Assembly: GCF_000147355.1 (NCBI RefSeq)
Contig: NC_014506.1
Location: 2,046,001 to 2,110,000, forward strand
DNA: 64,000 nt
Reading direction: 5' to 3'
Source: Sulfurimonas autotrophica DSM 16294
GTDB lineage: Bacteria > Campylobacterota > Campylobacteria > Campylobacterales > Sulfurimonadaceae
The notes beneath the pieces were generated by a model. That model did no database searches. It worked only from the letters and a program-made list of their open reading frames with translations, and had not been told where the DNA came from. Positions 14,736-24,357 of this stretch are shown here, one piece after another (position 1 is the first letter of the stretch; each line of letters opens with the position of its first letter). The position numbers were made by a program, and so were the translations under genes.

Positions 14736-16415
14736 TTAACTAATTATATATTTATCTCGTCCTGTTTGTTTTGCCATATAGAGCGCATCATCGACTCTTT
14801 TAAATATACTCTCCTCCGTATCACCCGCAATATAAGCAGTCAATCCAAATGATGCACACAGTTGTGGTGCAGGCGCAAAAGATGTTTTTGCAATCTCTTT
14901 TTGAAGTTTTTTTGTCAGTTTTTCAAGTTCTTTATTGCCGGCATGGTTGGCAATAATTATAAATTCCTCTCCGCCCCATCTTGCCACAAAATCATCTTCT
15001 CTTACATACTCTTTAAGTATAGAAGCAAAAATTTTGAGCACCTCATCGCCTACATTATGACCATACTTATCATTCACGCGTTTGAAAAAATCTATATCCA
15101 TCATAATGAGCCCAAATTTATCCCCGTATCTTTGTGCACTTTTTATTTTTTTTTCTAGTATTCGCTTATATTCACTTCTATTATATAAAGATGTCAGACT
15201 ATCATGCGTCGAAATATTTTCAAGTTCCTGTGTTGTCACTTTTACCAAATTTGTCAGTGCTTTTCTAATAGGATCAAAATGGTTGAGTGCACCTTTTTTC
15301 AACTTTTTTTTGAGAACTTTTTTCGATTCTGAGAGCATCATAAAAGTTGTCGTCACATTTAAGAGTTCGACAATTTTTCTAGAATGAAAAAACTCTCCAA
15401 AAGTGAAAAACCCAACTGCAGGAGCTAATGAATTGAGTATATTTATCTCATCCATTAGTTTATTTTGTAGCAGTGCTTTTCTTGCCACACAAGAATAAAC
15501 ATACACTGCTTCGGCAGGTATACTTTGAAATTTTTCAAAATAAACATCCAAATTACTTATTAAATCTTCAATATTTGCAAAACTAAAACGCACTTTGTCA
15601 CCCTCTTCAAATTTACCTCCAAAAATCAGGCCATTATCATTTGTAACTCCAACAGGATCTCTTGCAACTAGCAAAACCTCTTTATTTAAAACAAGCGGAA
15701 AAGGCATACATGATGCGGGCATATTCTTGACAACATCTTCTCCAAGGTATTTTCTATAAATATCTATAATAGGAATACCATCAAGTTCGTATAAAACATT
15801 GTCCTTAGTTTTTGTCACTTCCATCTCTCTGCCGACAGCAGTCCACTGAAAAATATAGTCACTATTCACAATCAAATCATTGCTGCTAATCGTTGCAATC
15901 ACACAGCCGTTGTCCGTTAACTCTTCTTCTGTAAAGACATAAGTCTGCTTAAACTCTTTGTCTCCTGCTCTTCCACCGGCAATGACCATCTCAGGCTTGA
16001 GGTTACATACAGATTTTAAAAAAGTCTCTGCATCACTTTTCAGTCCGTCACTAAAGATAATCATCGCTTTTGTATCATCAAAAATCAAATCATTTTTAAT
16101 ATCTTCTAAATTAAATGTTTTATCAAATTTATATAACTTGGACATGACTTTTGAACTTTTAAAAACACCAAACGAGAGCACAACACCCTCTTCAAGCATC
16201 TCACCATCAAAAATCTCTCCGTTAGTCGTTGTACCAATAATATTTGCATGTGGAAGCTTCTCTTTGAGTATTCGAGATATCTTCATAAAAATATCAATAT
16301 CTACAACACCGCTGAAAATTTGAACAAAAAGATTCTTCGCCTCATCTATGGGATGTAATGTAATAAATTCATCTAATGATTTCTCATCTTGAAATAACAT
16401 ATTAAAACTTTTCAT
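14736..16415 (-). CDS. FIST domain diguanylate cyclase
   Basis: About 559 residues. The N-terminal two thirds are FIST_N and FIST_C sensory domains, thought to bind small ligands such as amino acids. The C-terminal GGDEF domain has ARWGGEEF and should make c-di-GMP; the SLTSLYNRSEY start is typical. The start is taken at ATG 16415 (MKSFNML), since the ORF open to 16487 runs through the divergent promoter region; no strong Shine-Dalgarno is seen, so the start is uncertain. It faces away from the ABC-F gene. Confidence 0.85.
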   Translation of the reverse strand: MKSFNMLFQDEKSLDEFITLHPIDEAKNLFVQIFSGVVDIDIFMKISRILKEKLPHANIIGTTTNGEIFDGEMLEEGVVLSFGVFKSSKVMSKLYKFDKTFNLEDIKNDLIFDDTKAMIIFSDGLKSDAETFLKSVCNLKPEMVIAGGRAGDKEFKQTYVFTEEELTDNGCVIATISSNDLIVNSDYIFQWTAVGREMEVTKTKDNVLYELDGIPIIDIYRKYLGEDVVKNMPASCMPFPLVLNKEVLLVARDPVGVTNDNGLIFGGKFEEGDKVRFSFANIEDLISNLDVYFEKFQSIPAEAVYVYSCVARKALLQNKLMDEINILNSLAPAVGFFTFGEFFHSRKIVELLNVTTTFMMLSESKKVLKKKLKKGALNHFDPIRKALTNLVKVTTQELENISTHDSLTSLYNRSEYKRILEKKIKSAQRYGDKFGLIMMDIDFFKRVNDKYGHNVGDEVLKIFASILKEYVREDDFVARWGGEEFIIIANHAGNKELEKLTKKLQKEIAKTSFAPAPQLCASFGLTAYIAGDTEESIFKRVDDALYMAKQTGRDKYIIS

Positions 16416-16478
16416 ATGTTCATTATAACTTATAACAAATAAATAGTGCTTAAAGTGATTTTGTGTACACTTGCACTT

Positions 16479-18314
16479 ATGATTCAACTAACAAATATTT
16501 CAAAATCTTTTACAACACAAGAACTTTTTACAAACCTTAATCTGAAGCTCAATTCAGGAAACCGTCTTGGGCTTGTCGGGCGTAATGGGAGCGGAAAGTC
16601 TACTCTTTTTAAAATCATCACAGGTGAAGACCATGCAGATGAAGGGGAAGTCATCATCCCTAAAAATTACCGTATCGGTACACTCAAACAGCATCTGAGC
16701 TTTAGTGAAAAAACACTCAAAGAAGAAGCTGCACTTGCGCTGAATGAAGAGATGCAATATGACACATACAGGGTTGAGAAAATTCTTTTCGGACTTGGCT
16801 TCAGTGTAGATGATTTGGACAAAGATCCGCTTTCCTTCTCAGGCGGCTATCAAATACGCATAAATCTTGCAAAGCTATTAGTCACAGAACCCAATTTATT
16901 ATTGCTCGATGAACCGACCAACTATCTTGATATTGTTTCTTTGCGCTGGCTGCAGACATTTTTAAGAAATTTTGACGGCGAAGTAATACTGATAACCCAC
17001 GACAGAAACTTCATGGACGCCGTTTGCACGCACACAGCCGGAATAGTGCGAAAAAATATTAAAATGGTCGAAGGCAGTACACATAAATTTTATGCCCAGC
17101 TCCAAGCAGATGATGAACTCCACCAAAAACAAAAACTCTCCCAAGACAAAAAAGTAAAAGAGCTTGAGGAGTTCATAGCCAAAAACAAAGCCCGTGCCTC
17201 TACGGCTTCACTTGCACAGTCCAAGGTAAAACAGCTCCAAAAGATGGACCGACTCGAAGACCTAAACTTGGATACATCTCTCGCTTTTAACTTTAACTAC
17301 AAAGAGACACCTGCAAAAGTGCTTCTTGATGTCAAAGATTTGAGTTTTGGCTACAATCCTGATACCCCGCTTTTTCAAAATATTTCATTTACGCTGGCAA
17401 AAGGTGAAACACTCGGCATCATCGGGAAAAACGGTAAAGGAAAATCAACCCTTTTAAACACCATTGCAGGCGAACTCAAACCAAACAGCGGAGAAATAAA
17501 TTTTAATGCCTCCACAAAATTTGCCCACTTCGGGCAGACAAATATAGCCCATCTAAGCCCTGACAATACCATCATGGATGAAATTTACAATGCCAACGCA
17601 AAACTCAGTGAAGCAAATGTCAGAAGTATCTGCGGGGCGATGATGTTCAGCGGCGAGAGTGCCGAGAAAAAAATTTCACTGCTCTCAGGCGGCGAAAAAA
17701 GCCGCGTTATGCTTGGACAGATCATAGCCAAAGATGTAAATCTGCTGCTTTTAGATGAACCGACAAATCACCTCGATATGCAAAGCATAGAAGCCCTCAC
17801 AAACGCTATAAACAACTTTCAAGGCTCAAGCATCATCGTAACCCACTCCGAAGAGTTGTTGCGCCGTGTATGTGACCGACTTATCATTTTTGCAAAAGAG
17901 GGAGCAGAGTATTTTGACGGCGGATATGATGACTTTTTGGCAAAAATCGGCTGGGAAGATCAAGAGGAAACAGAAGAAAAAGTAAAAGAGGCACCAAAAT
18001 CAAACCATAAAGAAAATAAAAAACTTCGCGCCGAGCTTATACGAGAGCGCAATAAACTCACTTCCCCACTTAAGAAAAAAGTCGATAAACTTGAAGACAA
18101 AATCATGGAACTTGAAAACACGCTTTCACTCAAGCATGAAGAGCTTGTAGAAGCTTCAAATGCAGGAGACAGTGCTACTTTGATGGAACTCTCAAAAACC
18201 GTCTCAGCAATGGAAAATCAAGTTGAGACAATGTTTGAAGAGTTAGAGCTCCAGCAGACGGCACTTGATGACATCATGCAGGAGTATGATGAAAAAATAC
18301 AAATCACTAAGTAA
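16479..18314 (+). CDS. ABC-F family ATPase
   Basis: A 611-residue soluble protein with two ABC domains. Walker A motifs are GRNGSGKST and GKNGKGKST, signatures are FSGGYQ and LSGGEKSR, and both Walker B motifs read LLLLDEPTN. A linker (P-site tRNA interaction region) and a C-terminal coiled coil are present, as in Uup-like members. ABC-F proteins act on the ribosome and have no membrane domain. The start ATG 16479 (MIQLTNISKSF) fits the family. Its end overlaps the convergent gene by 8 nt. Confidence 0.88.
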   Translation: MIQLTNISKSFTTQELFTNLNLKLNSGNRLGLVGRNGSGKSTLFKIITGEDHADEGEVIIPKNYRIGTLKQHLSFSEKTLKEEAALALNEEMQYDTYRVEKILFGLGFSVDDLDKDPLSFSGGYQIRINLAKLLVTEPNLLLLDEPTNYLDIVSLRWLQTFLRNFDGEVILITHDRNFMDAVCTHTAGIVRKNIKMVEGSTHKFYAQLQADDELHQKQKLSQDKKVKELEEFIAKNKARASTASLAQSKVKQLQKMDRLEDLNLDTSLAFNFNYKETPAKVLLDVKDLSFGYNPDTPLFQNISFTLAKGETLGIIGKNGKGKSTLLNTIAGELKPNSGEINFNASTKFAHFGQTNIAHLSPDNTIMDEIYNANAKLSEANVRSICGAMMFSGESAEKKISLLSGGEKSRVMLGQIIAKDVNLLLLDEPTNHLDMQSIEALTNAINNFQGSSIIVTHSEELLRRVCDRLIIFAKEGAEYFDGGYDDFLAKIGWEDQEETEEKVKEAPKSNHKENKKLRAELIRERNKLTSPLKKKVDKLEDKIMELENTLSLKHEELVEASNAGDSATLMELSKTVSAMENQVETMFEELELQQTALDDIMQEYDEKIQITK

Positions 18315-20484
18315 TATATATATTGGTAGTATTTCTTCCCGACTTTTTGGCCTGATAAAGAGCTTTATCTGCTCTTTCTAAAATTGTTTTTACATCTTTG
18401 TCATAAGTTATATCTAAACTTGAAATACCAATACTCACACTATACTTTATTGTCGTAGTATTATCTATGATAACACTGGAATTACAAATCTTTTCACGAA
18501 ATCTCTCGGCAAATTCATAAGCACCTTCACTATTAGTCTCAGGAAGCATTACCGCAAATTCTTCTCCGCCGATTCTGGCAACCACATCTAAATGTCTAGC
18601 CATCTTCAGGCATATAGATGAAAAATGTTTAAGCACTTCATCTCCTACGGCATGTCCATAAGTATCGTTCACCTGCTTAAAATGGTCAATATCAAGCATT
18701 AAAAAGCTTAAATCCCTTTTATATCGGGTAGCGCGTTCAAGCTCTAAAGCAAAGAGCTCTTCACCTTTACGACGATTAACTGCACCCGTTAAGGGGTCAA
18801 TAAATGCCATCTCTTCAAGTTGTAGATTTTCTTTTTGTTTGTTTTTTAATTCTATCTCTTTTTGATTGAGGTACATCTGTGTGTATATATCACCTTTAAG
18901 AAGATTTTGTCTTGTTATCTCATAAGCATCATATATATAAGCCATCTCATCTCTATGCAGTTTTATCGGAGAAAGTCTTAAACTTCTCCCTCCTCTTGCC
19001 AGATTTTTCATTGCTTTTGTTAGTTGTTCTATCTGTAACTTTGTGCTGCTCCTAAAAGTATATAATATGAATAAAGTTATAAAAAGTATAAACGTATTAA
19101 ATATAATCCATATAATAAAATTTATGACCGTATCATCTATTTGAGTTTCAACATATGTATTAATATCTGATGTACATTTATCTTCAAATAACTTAACTCT
19201 ATTGATAAATTCTGTTGTTAACTTAAACCAGTTCTTAGAATCTAAGTTACCAAAATGATAATTTCTAATATCTTTTTCATCCTTGTTAATCTTTTTTATC
19301 TTTATGGAAGACATAATGGAATTAACAGTTGTTTTTTGTGCTTTAGTAGCTGTATTGTTAAACATATATAAAAAAGTATCCCGCCTGCTTAATAATTGCA
19401 TAAAAGCAATATATTCTTCTGCACTTGCATTTTTATTTTCTAATATAATTGTTCCGTATGCTCTTTCCAGTCCAAGAGATTCTTTGAAGTTTTGAAGAGC
19501 TGATAATGTAATTATAGAAGAAGACAACTCTTTAGTAATTTTTAATGATGCTAATTTTGGGGTTATCTCAAGCATATCCTTTATTATATTTGTATAAATA
19601 CTTATTGCTTTCTTTTTAGATACTGTTCTATTGTCAATTTTTTTACGAACATTTGCTAAAAGTACTCTATTCTTGCTAAATATTTTTATATATGGCTCTA
19701 TAGGTATTGCACTGAAAGTTGAACTGGTATTTATTTTATTTATAAATGCTATTAATTTTTTATCAACTATTTTTCTTTCTTTTTGTAAAGCATCTTTGAA
19801 TTTCCCTTCTCTTGAACTTAAACTACCGCTGCTTAAACCTCTTTCAATTTGCAAATTGTGTATAAGATCATTTGTATATGGAATAACACTTGTAATTGTA
19901 TATATCTTTTTCATATCTAAATACTTATTGAAATTAGCAAATATAACAATAGAACCAAAAAGCAGCATTCCCATAAAAGGAATCAAAACAGAGAAAAATA
20001 TCCGCTTTGTAAAACTAAACTTATCAGTCGTTTTTTTACTTAATCTTGCAAAAAAAGAGGTATCAGCCTCCTCTTTTTTTTGATTTAAATCACATTCTCC
20101 AAGAGCATTAATAGCTGAAATATTGTCTTCTATAATATGACTGACTAACCATTCTGTTAAAAATAAACTAATTTCTTGAAATATTTCATAATTTTGCAAA
20201 GATGCTAATTTCTTTTTTAAATTTACAATTTTATTATTAAATATATGCTGCTTGGCTTTATACTCTTTAAGCTTTATGCATCCACATTTTCTTAAATACT
20301 CCTCTTCTCGTCTATAGTGACTTTGGGTATAGGATTGTAATTGTGTAAATTTCTCTGCAATGATATTAGCTGCCATATCCTTGTTTATAGCATCTAACAG
20401 TTCATTTATAATATTTAACAGTTGCTTATGGTCATCATCTAAATCTTTTATACCAAGATTTAAGCCTTCATTCCATTCTATCAT
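18307..20484 (-). CDS. Hemerythrin-NIT-GGDEF diguanylate cyclase
   Basis: A 725-residue membrane protein. The N-terminal hemerythrin domain has probable di-iron ligands His19, His56, Glu60, His80, His116 and Asp120, so it may sense O2 or NO. A membrane helix near residues 155-180 precedes a NIT-like region (NLQIERGLSSGSL), which in other proteins senses nitrate/nitrite. A second helix near 450, a HAMP-like linker and a C-terminal GGDEF domain (ARIGGEEF) follow. It starts 11 nt after the MCP stop, so it is probably in the same riboswitch-controlled operon. Confidence 0.87.
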   Translation of the reverse strand: MIEWNEGLNLGIKDLDDDHKQLLNIINELLDAINKDMAANIIAEKFTQLQSYTQSHYRREEEYLRKCGCIKLKEYKAKQHIFNNKIVNLKKKLASLQNYEIFQEISLFLTEWLVSHIIEDNISAINALGECDLNQKKEEADTSFFARLSKKTTDKFSFTKRIFFSVLIPFMGMLLFGSIVIFANFNKYLDMKKIYTITSVIPYTNDLIHNLQIERGLSSGSLSSREGKFKDALQKERKIVDKKLIAFINKINTSSTFSAIPIEPYIKIFSKNRVLLANVRKKIDNRTVSKKKAISIYTNIIKDMLEITPKLASLKITKELSSSIITLSALQNFKESLGLERAYGTIILENKNASAEEYIAFMQLLSRRDTFLYMFNNTATKAQKTTVNSIMSSIKIKKINKDEKDIRNYHFGNLDSKNWFKLTTEFINRVKLFEDKCTSDINTYVETQIDDTVINFIIWIIFNTFILFITLFILYTFRSSTKLQIEQLTKAMKNLARGGRSLRLSPIKLHRDEMAYIYDAYEITRQNLLKGDIYTQMYLNQKEIELKNKQKENLQLEEMAFIDPLTGAVNRRKGEELFALELERATRYKRDLSFLMLDIDHFKQVNDTYGHAVGDEVLKHFSSICLKMARHLDVVARIGGEEFAVMLPETNSEGAYEFAERFREKICNSSVIIDNTTTIKYSVSIGISSLDITYDKDVKTILERADKALYQAKKSGRNTTNIYIT

Positions 20485-20495
20485 AATATAAATTT

Positions 20496-22730
20496 TTATT
20501 TATTATATTCTAAAAGCATTTGATTTAAGAGTAAAAATAATTTATCGCTATTCGCTTCCATCACTTTTAAGTTCTGAACAATTGTATCTTCATTCTTTAT
20601 TCTTAAATCTTCATTTTCATAAAAAACAATACATTTATGTACGCTCTCATGAACAGCTTTATGTGGTGCAAGAGCTGATTTATAAGCATCTGTACGTCCA
20701 AAACGCTCTTTACCGTCACTCGCATACCATTTCCCCAGTCTGCACGCTGTATATGAGCCGAATGATTTACTTTTATCTGCTGTTATAATGGCATCATATG
20801 CATTTGCTTTATAAATAATATGGTCAATTTTGGCTAAAACGATAAAGACCTTGTTCTCCATATCATGTACAACACCGGCCATCTCAGTTGCTTCTGTATT
20901 TAAGCCGCTCATAGTAGTATTGAAATTTTTAACAGAGCTTGAAGTTTCGTTTGCAAGTGAGGTCATAGTTTCTGATTTATCCAAGCTGATGCTAGCCTCT
21001 TGTTTCATTGAGTTGATAGAGATAGTAATCTCACTCGTCGCTTTTTGAGTTCTCTCTGCAAGTTTTCTTACCTCATCGGCAACAACGGCAAACCCGCGTC
21101 CGTGCTCACCTGCACGAGCAGCTTCTATAGCCGCATTAAGAGCGAGCAGGTTTGTCTGTTCCGCAATATCTTTTATTAAATCAACTACAGAAGTAATCTC
21201 ATTTGTTTTCTCATTAAGCTCTTCTATCGATGAATTGCTGTCGTTAATATGTTCAACAAGTATTTGCAGTTTCTCTAAAATGTTTGCTACTTCAACCATG
21301 GAAGCGTTTGAAGTTTCAGCAGTGCGTTTAGTTGTCGTTTGAACTTCACTTAACTCTTGTATAATACTGCTTATTTCATCTTGAATAAGTTCAAGTCCCT
21401 TGCCGGTACTGCCGACTGCCCTGACATTTGAATTAAAATTAATAATCTTTTGCTTTTCATTGGCTTCTTTCATAGCATTTATACCATCTTTAACATTATG
21501 AATTGCCTCAGCGAAGTCTCCATGCATTCCATCGTCATTAAGATCATAACTGAAATCTCCCTTAGAAGCTTTGTGAACTGAAATATTAATTCTGCTTGTC
21601 AAATCTTGTATTAAACTGACCAAAACAGCAAGCAGATGTGTTATCTCATCCATTTCATCCCGTGCTTTTGTTCTTCTGTCTATAATAATCGACAAATCGC
21701 CTTTTGTTGTTATATCTTCAATCGTTCTTTTAAAGTTACATATAGAACCTGATATCCCATTTGATACATTTCTCGTTATATATAATCCAAACAAAACCAC
21801 TGCAATTGACAATAAAGATACAAGGAGAAGCAGATAAAATGATGATGTAACCATTGATGCCGCTTTATTTATAGTATATTTCGCCAAAGTATCTTCAAAC
21901 TCTTTTAGTTTATTGATTTTTTTCGTTATTGTTTTAAACCAGGCTGTTGGATCAACACCGAAATTTTTCTCATGTGATGAAGCTATATCTCTGTACTTTT
22001 GTACTTCTACAAATGAAATGTCCGACTTTGTTTTATTATATGCTTTTCGTATATCGTCATTTGCAGTATGTAAAAAAAGATTTGTTAATGCCTTTTGTTG
22101 TGATACCAAAGAAGCAAATTTTGCCGCAGTTGCTCTTGTAAAAGAATTTTTTCCAAAAACACTGGAAAGAACGGCACGCTCAATCCCTGCACGTTCTTTG
22201 GAACTAATGAAAATTACAAAACTATTAAAGTTTGTTCTTAAGTCTTTATCTCGTGGAATTGTTGAAAAATGAGAAATAGTATCTATAATTTTTTTATTAA
22301 GAGCTGTGTAAAATTTTACGGCACCGCTTACCTGAATTGTTTGAGATCTTACTTTAGTTCTCATTGCCGGCACCGAATCTAAATCTATCTCATTAGTTAC
22401 CTGTATTGAAGCATCAGACGGATTTACCCTTATAAATTCTTTAAGTTCTTTGATTTTAACATCTGTAGAGCTATATTGGTTGGGAAGTATATTTACAAAT
22501 TTTGTTCCCTTTGAGCCTAAAAACCCAGCACTTGCACCGCGCTCTTTTTGCAGTTCATGTAAAACAGCACTCATCTTCACAGACAACTTTATAAGAGAAG
22601 CTGTCTCTTTGATATTTTCATAATTATTCCATGTATCATAAAAATTTTTTATTGAAAACAAAGTAATAACAGAAAGTAGGACGACACTTAAAAAAATAAG
22701 TTTACCCCTGATGGTCAGGTTATTTATCAT
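20496..22730 (-). CDS. Methyl-accepting chemotaxis protein, NIT plus CZB domains
   Basis: A 744-residue chemoreceptor with an N-terminal membrane helix, a NIT-type periplasmic domain ([14 protein letters not shown]), a second helix near 310 and a HAMP-like region. The MCP signalling tip contains [23 protein letters not shown]-terminal CZB domain carries RLGKWY and HKAVHESVH zinc ligands. NIT domains sense nitrate or nitrite. The ribosome site AAAGGGGA at 22735-22742 can be paired by CCCCTTTT from the upstream riboswitch. The next gene also has NIT. Confidence 0.88.
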   Translation of the reverse strand: MINNLTIRGKLIFLSVVLLSVITLFSIKNFYDTWNNYENIKETASLIKLSVKMSAVLHELQKERGASAGFLGSKGTKFVNILPNQYSSTDVKIKELKEFIRVNPSDASIQVTNEIDLDSVPAMRTKVRSQTIQVSGAVKFYTALNKKIIDTISHFSTIPRDKDLRTNFNSFVIFISSKERAGIERAVLSSVFGKNSFTRATAAKFASLVSQQKALTNLFLHTANDDIRKAYNKTKSDISFVEVQKYRDIASSHEKNFGVDPTAWFKTITKKINKLKEFEDTLAKYTINKAASMVTSSFYLLLLVSLLSIAVVLFGLYITRNVSNGISGSICNFKRTIEDITTKGDLSIIIDRRTKARDEMDEITHLLAVLVSLIQDLTSRINISVHKASKGDFSYDLNDDGMHGDFAEAIHNVKDGINAMKEANEKQKIINFNSNVRAVGSTGKGLELIQDEISSIIQELSEVQTTTKRTAETSNASMVEVANILEKLQILVEHINDSNSSIEELNEKTNEITSVVDLIKDIAEQTNLLALNAAIEAARAGEHGRGFAVVADEVRKLAERTQKATSEITISINSMKQEASISLDKSETMTSLANETSSSVKNFNTTMSGLNTEATEMAGVVHDMENKVFIVLAKIDHIIYKANAYDAIITADKSKSFGSYTACRLGKWYASDGKERFGRTDAYKSALAPHKAVHESVHKCIVFYENEDLRIKNEDTIVQNLKVMEANSDKLFLLLNQMLLEYNK

Positions 22731-22734
22731 TCTA

Positions 22735-22862
22735 TCCCCTTTAATCTAATTTGCTAAAAAATTATAAAAAGGGGAAAGGGAATCGCAACCCGACAATCTT
22801 AATTTACTAATTAAGACTCAAAGCTTTCCGTCCTTATTTCACAATAAGTTTGGCAAATTATA
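22735..22862 (-). promoter_or_regulatory. c-di-GMP-I (GEMM) riboswitch with ribosome-site sequestering platform
   Basis: The minus-strand RNA from about 22862 to 22783 has the GEMM-I layout. A TGCCAAAC segment comes first, then a P2 stem CTTATT-GTGA-AATAAG with a GNRA loop, then GGACGGAAAGC (consensus GGACGCAAAGC). A long P3 stem (TCTTAATT with AATTAAGA) and GGGTTGC follow. Downstream, CCCCTTTT (22774-22767) is complementary to the ribosome site AAAGGGGA (22742-22735) of the MCP gene. This suggests control of translation by c-di-GMP. Confidence 0.8.
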
Positions 22863-22966
22863 GTTTAATAACACGTGCTAGCAGTCTATAAAAAATAGCC
22901 TTAAACATTTATGAAAAAATTTGTTATTTTTACGTCATTTTAAAATTAACATATTTACTGCCTGAT

Positions 22967-24325
22967 TTAAAGCACCCAGACACTGAATTTTCTGTTTTTT
23001 ATTTTTCCGTTTTTGAGCTTTTTATAGGCTTCGTCGATAAGTGAGTTTTCTATTGCCACATAACTTTGTCTGTCGTACAAGTCAATTTTTCCGATACTTG
23101 AACCTTGCAGCCCTGCATCACCCGTTAAAGCTCCGAGTATATCGCCTGCGCGGATTTTATCTTTTTTGCCGCCTTCAATAACGAGTGTCACATATTGCGG
23201 TTTCATCTCAAAACCCTGTTCTTTTTTTAGCGCAGAGGCATCTAAAAATACATGTTTTTCATCTTCTTCATAAGGCTCTATCTTTTGTGCTTCATATTCG
23301 TTATAAAGCGTAACCGCAATGCCTTCTGCTCCGGCACGGCCCGTTCGCCCTATTCTATGCGTATAAGTTTCCATACTGTGAGGCAGGTCATAATTGACAA
23401 CCATGCTCAAATCTTTTATATCAAGTCCGCGTGCAGCTACATCTGTTGCTACCAAAACAGGACAAGATTTATTTGCAAACTGTACCAGAACATCATTTCG
23501 CTCATACTGTTCCAAATCGCCGTGAATTGCAAGTGCATCTATTTTGTTCTGCACCAAAGATTCTGCCAATTCTTTAGCTTCGAGTTTGGTATTTGTAAAA
23601 ACGATTACATTTTCAGGTTTGTAATTTGCAAGAATTTTTATAAGTGTGTCCACTTTATCATTTGTTTCATAAAATTCCTGAACAATTTTGTTTTGCACTT
23701 CCTGCGCCGCTGTCTTTACATGTAACGCATTATTTTGAATTCTTTTACTGATTTGTAAAATTTCATCATCATAAGTAGCAGAAAAAAGCAGTGTTTGACG
23801 CTCTTTAGGCACAAAAGCAAGAACAGATTCTATCTCTTCTATAAACCCCATATCAAGCATTCTATCCGCTTCATCAAAAACAAGTGTATTTAAGTTGCTC
23901 AGCTCCAGACTCTCTTTGTTCAGGTGCTTTAAAACACGCCCCGGTGTTCCGACAATTATATGTGCCTGATGTGCAAGTGAGCCAAGCTGTCTGCCAAAAG
24001 ATTCTCCTCCACTCAGCATCAGTATTTTAATATTATGCTGAAATCTTGCAAGACGGCGCAGCTCTTTTGCCACCTGATCGGCAAGTTCTCTTGTAGGACA
24101 CAGCACCAAAGACTGTACGCGGAACTTTTTCACATTAAGATGGTGCAACAGCCCTATACCAAAAGCAGCCGTTTTTCCACTGCCTGTTTTTGCCTGCGCA
24201 ATAATGTCTCGTCCTTCCAATATAGAAGGTAGCGATTGTGCTTGAATAGGTGTCATCTCTTTATAACCGAGTGATTCTATAGTTTGGAGCATTTGAGGAG
24301 AAAGCGGAAGTGTTGCAAAGTTCAT
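22967..24325 (-). CDS. dbpA: ATP-dependent RNA helicase DbpA
   Basis: A 452-residue DEAD-box helicase with a Q motif near 25, AKTGSGKT at 45-52, DEAD in VFDEADRM, SAT and HRIGRTGR. The C-terminal 75 residues form a DbpA-type RNA-binding domain (KDKIRAGDILGALTGDAGL, then IGKIDLYDRQSYVAIE). This domain guides the enzyme to 23S rRNA helix 92 in 50S subunit assembly. The gene stands alone between the riboswitch region and the EAL-HDOD gene. Confidence 0.88.
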   Translation of the reverse strand: MNFATLPLSPQMLQTIESLGYKEMTPIQAQSLPSILEGRDIIAQAKTGSGKTAAFGIGLLHHLNVKKFRVQSLVLCPTRELADQVAKELRRLARFQHNIKILMLSGGESFGRQLGSLAHQAHIIVGTPGRVLKHLNKESLELSNLNTLVFDEADRMLDMGFIEEIESVLAFVPKERQTLLFSATYDDEILQISKRIQNNALHVKTAAQEVQNKIVQEFYETNDKVDTLIKILANYKPENVIVFTNTKLEAKELAESLVQNKIDALAIHGDLEQYERNDVLVQFANKSCPVLVATDVAARGLDIKDLSMVVNYDLPHSMETYTHRIGRTGRAGAEGIAVTLYNEYEAQKIEPYEEDEKHVFLDASALKKEQGFEMKPQYVTLVIEGGKKDKIRAGDILGALTGDAGLQGSSIGKIDLYDRQSYVAIENSLIDEAYKKLKNGKIKNRKFSVWVL

Positions 24326-24357
24326 AAGTAGTTTCTTTTTTGAAATTATAGCATGTC

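Noticed and set aside
16457-16481. TGTGTACACTTGCACT resembles the shared box between the FIST-GGDEF and ABC-F genes
   Set aside because: Only about 10 of 16 positions match, the second half-site is poor, and no TATAAT-like -10 lies 9 nt away.
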